A stretch of 24,624 nt of DNA from CBCXVS01 sp965178525. GTDB taxonomy: Bacteria > Tectomicrobia > Entotheonellia > Entotheonellales > Entotheonellaceae. The stretch lies in NCBI GenBank assembly GCA_965178525.1, contig CBCXVS010000090.1, positions 1 through 24,624 of the forward strand, given 5' to 3'. The notes beneath the pieces were generated by a model. The model was not told the DNA's origin. It saw only the letters and a program-made list of their open reading frames with translations, and ran no database searches. Position 1 is the stretch's first letter; each line of letters begins with the position of its first letter. The position numbers were made by a program, and so were the translations under genes. This document shows positions 22,493 through 24,624 of this stretch, one piece after another.

Positions 22493-23434
22493 ATGCATCC
22501 GGTGCCTGACTACGCACCCTTTAAAGCTGGGCCGTTTCGCCTAGTGATGGGACTCGCGCCTCTCGATCTCTGGGACTGGATCGAAATCGATGCCCAGTTC
22601 GCTGCCGAGCTGGGCGAAAAAGAGCATCTGCTGCGCGAGCGTCATGCGGACGTCTTTGCCGTGTTGCCCGAGGCGACAGAGAGCGCATCGGAGGTGCTTG
22701 CCCTGCTGGCGGCGCATTTACCGGCTCGGTTTCCGAGGCTCTATCAGCGTGCCGGAGACGACCTCTACAATAGGGTGACCGGACACCGATGGGATCTGGC
22801 CAACACCGAGTTACATCCGCTTGATCTGTCGGGACGTCTGGTGCAGGAAGATCTGTGTCTCATGGCGCCGGACCGCAACGGGGACGTCTATCGCCTCATC
22901 GGCGCCTCCGTATGTTTCCCCACACGCTGGCGGCTTGCGGAGAAAATGGGGCAAGCGCTCGACACGATTCACGCGCCGGTTCCCGGATACGAGGAACAGC
23001 TGGCCTCGACCATGGATCGGTTCTTTAGGCGGCTCAAGACGGAGCGGCCCGTGTGGCGGGTGAACTGGAGTCTGGTTGACGACCCGGCCCTGTTCCAACC
23101 GGCCGGGCATGGATGGCGTGAGCAGGACGGTCGCATCACTGCCCATAACGCTGGGGAAAACGTCTGGCTGCGGATGGAACGGCAGACCCTCCGCCGCCTG
23201 CCGCGCACCGGCGTGATTCTGTTCACCATTCGCGTCTACGTCCGCTCCTTGCAACAACTTGCGGCAAACCCAGCGCGTGCGGCTGATTTGGCCGCTGCCA
23301 TCCGAGCGCTCCCTGCCGCTATGCGCCTCTACAAGAGCCTGGCTCCCTTCCGGGAGGTGGTTCTAGAGTGGTTGGACCATGTGGCAGGCACGGCGTGCCG
23401 CTCTGATGCTGAAGCGACAGCCAATCCCGCATAA
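22493..23434 (+). CDS. DUF3445 heme-dependent oxidative N-demethylase-like protein
   Basis: A 313-residue protein of the DUF3445 family, whose characterised members include the heme-PAS subunit of a bacterial oxidative N-demethylase acting on dimethylamine. Family segments seen are DLYNRVTGHRWDL, LVQEDLCLMAP, IGASVCFPTRWRLAEKMGQALDTIHAPVPGYEEQLASTMDRFF, RPVWRVNWSLVDDPALFQP, and late NVWLRMERQTLRRLPRTGVILFTIRVY. The start at ATG 22493 (or GTG 22490) follows AAGGA at 22480-22484; the frame is open much further upstream, but there it is antisense to livK and lacks family similarity. It is followed 37 bases later by a methylsuccinyl-CoA dehydrogenase gene, perhaps one transcript. The electron-transfer partner subunits of the known demethylase are not in this window, so the substrate is inferred only at the level of methylated amines. 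Confidence 0.8.
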   Translation: MHPVPDYAPFKAGPFRLVMGLAPLDLWDWIEIDAQFAAELGEKEHLLRERHADVFAVLPEATESASEVLALLAAHLPARFPRLYQRAGDDLYNRVTGHRWDLANTELHPLDLSGRLVQEDLCLMAPDRNGDVYRLIGASVCFPTRWRLAEKMGQALDTIHAPVPGYEEQLASTMDRFFRRLKTERPVWRVNWSLVDDPALFQPAGHGWREQDGRITAHNAGENVWLRMERQTLRRLPRTGVILFTIRVYVRSLQQLAANPARAADLAAAIRALPAAMRLYKSLAPFREVVLEWLDHVAGTACRSDAEATANPA

Positions 23435-23471
23435 GACGTTTCCGTTCGCCTTGCACGCTGAGGAGATACAC

Positions 23472-24624
23472 ATGACGACAGCAGAAGCCGAATGCACACA
23501 CGCCCACCGCCTGATCACCGCCCTTGACACCGCTTTGGCGCAGGCGCTTGCGCATGCCCGCGAGCGTACGCGGCAAGGGCGAGACATTGATGAACACCAA
23601 GTGCACTGCGAACGCCTCGCCTACCGTCTCACCGAACTGCGGGCCGCGCAGGAACTCGTCGGGTATGCTGAAACGCAACCGCAAGATGGGCCGGCAGAGT
23701 CGGTGATGGCGTCGATGGCGCTAGCTTTTGCGGCTGACGTGACGCAGAAATTCGTTGCCGAGGCTTATGCAAATATACACGCGTATGGCTTTGACGAAGC
23801 GTTTCTCGACGTGACGGTTGGCGCCGTGCCGGTCCGGCAGGCCATCTGTGCCGGTGTTGCTGAAGCGCGGCTGCGTGACATTGGCCGTTTTGTCCTTGAC
23901 ACCAATGGGGTCAATACGATGCGGTTGGGCGATGAACTCGCCGAGTTGACCCGGCAGTCTGTTCGCGACTTCACCCGCCAGGAAGTCGAACCGATTGCCG
24001 AATGGATCCACCGCCATGATGAATTGGTTCCCGATGCGCTGATCGCTAAGATGGGTGAGTTGGGGTATTTTGCCATGTCGATTCCGGAAGCGTATGGTGG
24101 CACCGGCATGGGCTTTCTGGTCATGATGATCACCACGGAAGAGCTATCTCGGGGCTCTTTAGGGGGTGCCGGGAGTTTGATTACGCGGCCGGAAATCGTG
24201 GCGCGGGCCCTCCTGGACGGCGGCACCGAAGCCCAAAAACAGCGATGGTTACCACGCATTGCGTCTGGGGAGTTGATGGTGGCGGTGTCCGTGACCGAAC
24301 CGGACGTTGGCTCCGATGTCGCGTCCCTCACGTGCCGTGCCGAGGCCGGGGAGGTGGCGGGACAGCCAGGATATTTTATCCAGGGGGCCAAGGCGTGGTG
24401 CACCTTTGCCGGACGTGGCGATATTATTGGCCTCCTTGCCCGAACCGATCCTGAGCCGCAAAAGGGCGCGCGGGGTCTCTCGCTTTTTATCATCGAGAAG
24501 GAGCGCTGCTACGGACACGATTTTCTCATCCGGCAACCCCATGGCGGGAGCATGCAGGGGCGAGCAGATGCGACGCTAGGCTATCGTGGGATGCATTCGT
24601 TCACGATCACCTATGGGACTTTCT
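23472..24624 (+). CDS. mcd: (2S)-methylsuccinyl-CoA dehydrogenase, partial (runs off window)
   Basis: An acyl-CoA dehydrogenase-family flavoprotein; the first 384 codons are present and the frame is open at the window end. The start is the ATG at 23472, after GAGGAG (23460-23465). An N-terminal helical extension of about 150 residues precedes the dehydrogenase fold, a feature of methylsuccinyl-CoA dehydrogenase (Mcd) of the ethylmalonyl-CoA pathway and unlike ordinary short-chain enzymes. The core has MGELGYFAMSIPEAYGGTGMGF, TTEELSRGSLGGAGSLITRPEI, GGTEAQKQRWLPRIASGELMVAVSVTEPDVGSDVASL (FAD-binding region) and LGYRGMHSFTITYGTF, close to the Mcd form LGYRGMKEYEI. Mcd oxidises methylsuccinyl-CoA to mesaconyl-CoA during acetyl-CoA assimilation. 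The closest alternative is a general acyl-CoA dehydrogenase with an N-terminal extension. Confidence 0.82.
   Translation, partial: MTTAEAECTHAHRLITALDTALAQALAHARERTRQGRDIDEHQVHCERLAYRLTELRAAQELVGYAETQPQDGPAESVMASMALAFAADVTQKFVAEAYANIHAYGFDEAFLDVTVGAVPVRQAICAGVAEARLRDIGRFVLDTNGVNTMRLGDELAELTRQSVRDFTRQEVEPIAEWIHRHDELVPDALIAKMGELGYFAMSIPEAYGGTGMGFLVMMITTEELSRGSLGGAGSLITRPEIVARALLDGGTEAQKQRWLPRIASGELMVAVSVTEPDVGSDVASLTCRAEAGEVAGQPGYFIQGAKAWCTFAGRGDIIGLLARTDPEPQKGARGLSLFIIEKERCYGHDFLIRQPHGGSMQGRADATLGYRGMHSFTITYGTF

Overview
The window (roughly 55-60 % G+C by eye) comes from a Gram-negative, chemoheterotrophic bacterium. It encodes an outer-membrane beta-barrel protein, a lipoprotein, periplasmic binding-protein transport, a methylsuccinyl-CoA dehydrogenase and a YqiJ/YqiK flotillin pair. 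No rRNA or tRNA is present to place it. A large-genome lineage such as Tectomicrobia/Entotheonella or a proteobacterium would fit, but this is a guess from gene content only.

Layout. (1) 1-2018, minus: a peptidyl-tRNA hydrolase gene broken after about 105 codons, then a ScfR-like XRE regulator. (2) 2221-4927, plus: a mitochondrial-type citrate synthase and an AlbA_2/HATPase regulator-like protein, each split by one frameshift. (3) 5051-5917, minus: an A+T-rich RmlD-like sugar-nucleotide reductase that looks imported. (4) 6052-12255: a CHASE2 class III nucleotide cyclase, divergent from a tight plus-strand set of TPR/beta-barrel protein, FecR-domain protein and lipoprotein with a ZU5-like region. 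This is the best candidate for a little-described envelope signalling or lipoprotein-display system. (5) 12376-16748, plus: an FAD amine oxidoreductase, a 65-residue small protein, and the YqiJ-YqiK (flotillin) pair. (6) 16889-22272, minus: a livKHMGF branched-chain amino acid/amide ABC transporter operon in which four of five genes are broken by four different kinds of lesion, including a 1007-bp IS5/ISL2-type insertion with recognisable ends. (7) 22493-24624, plus: a DUF3445 heme-dependent N-demethylase-like protein and the first 384 codons of a methylsuccinyl-CoA dehydrogenase that runs off the window.

How it fits together. The regulator, citrate synthase and methylsuccinyl-CoA dehydrogenase point to acyl-CoA assimilation (ethylmalonyl-CoA pathway and TCA entry). 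The DUF3445 protein and the dimethylglycine-dehydrogenase-like flavoprotein point to use of methylated amines. The transporter operon that could have fed these pathways is decaying.

Caution. Four genes carry single-base frameshifts, two of them in homopolymer runs, so part of the damage may be sequence error. The IS insertion with its target duplication, the amber codon in livM and the roughly 75-80-codon deletion in livG cannot be explained that way.
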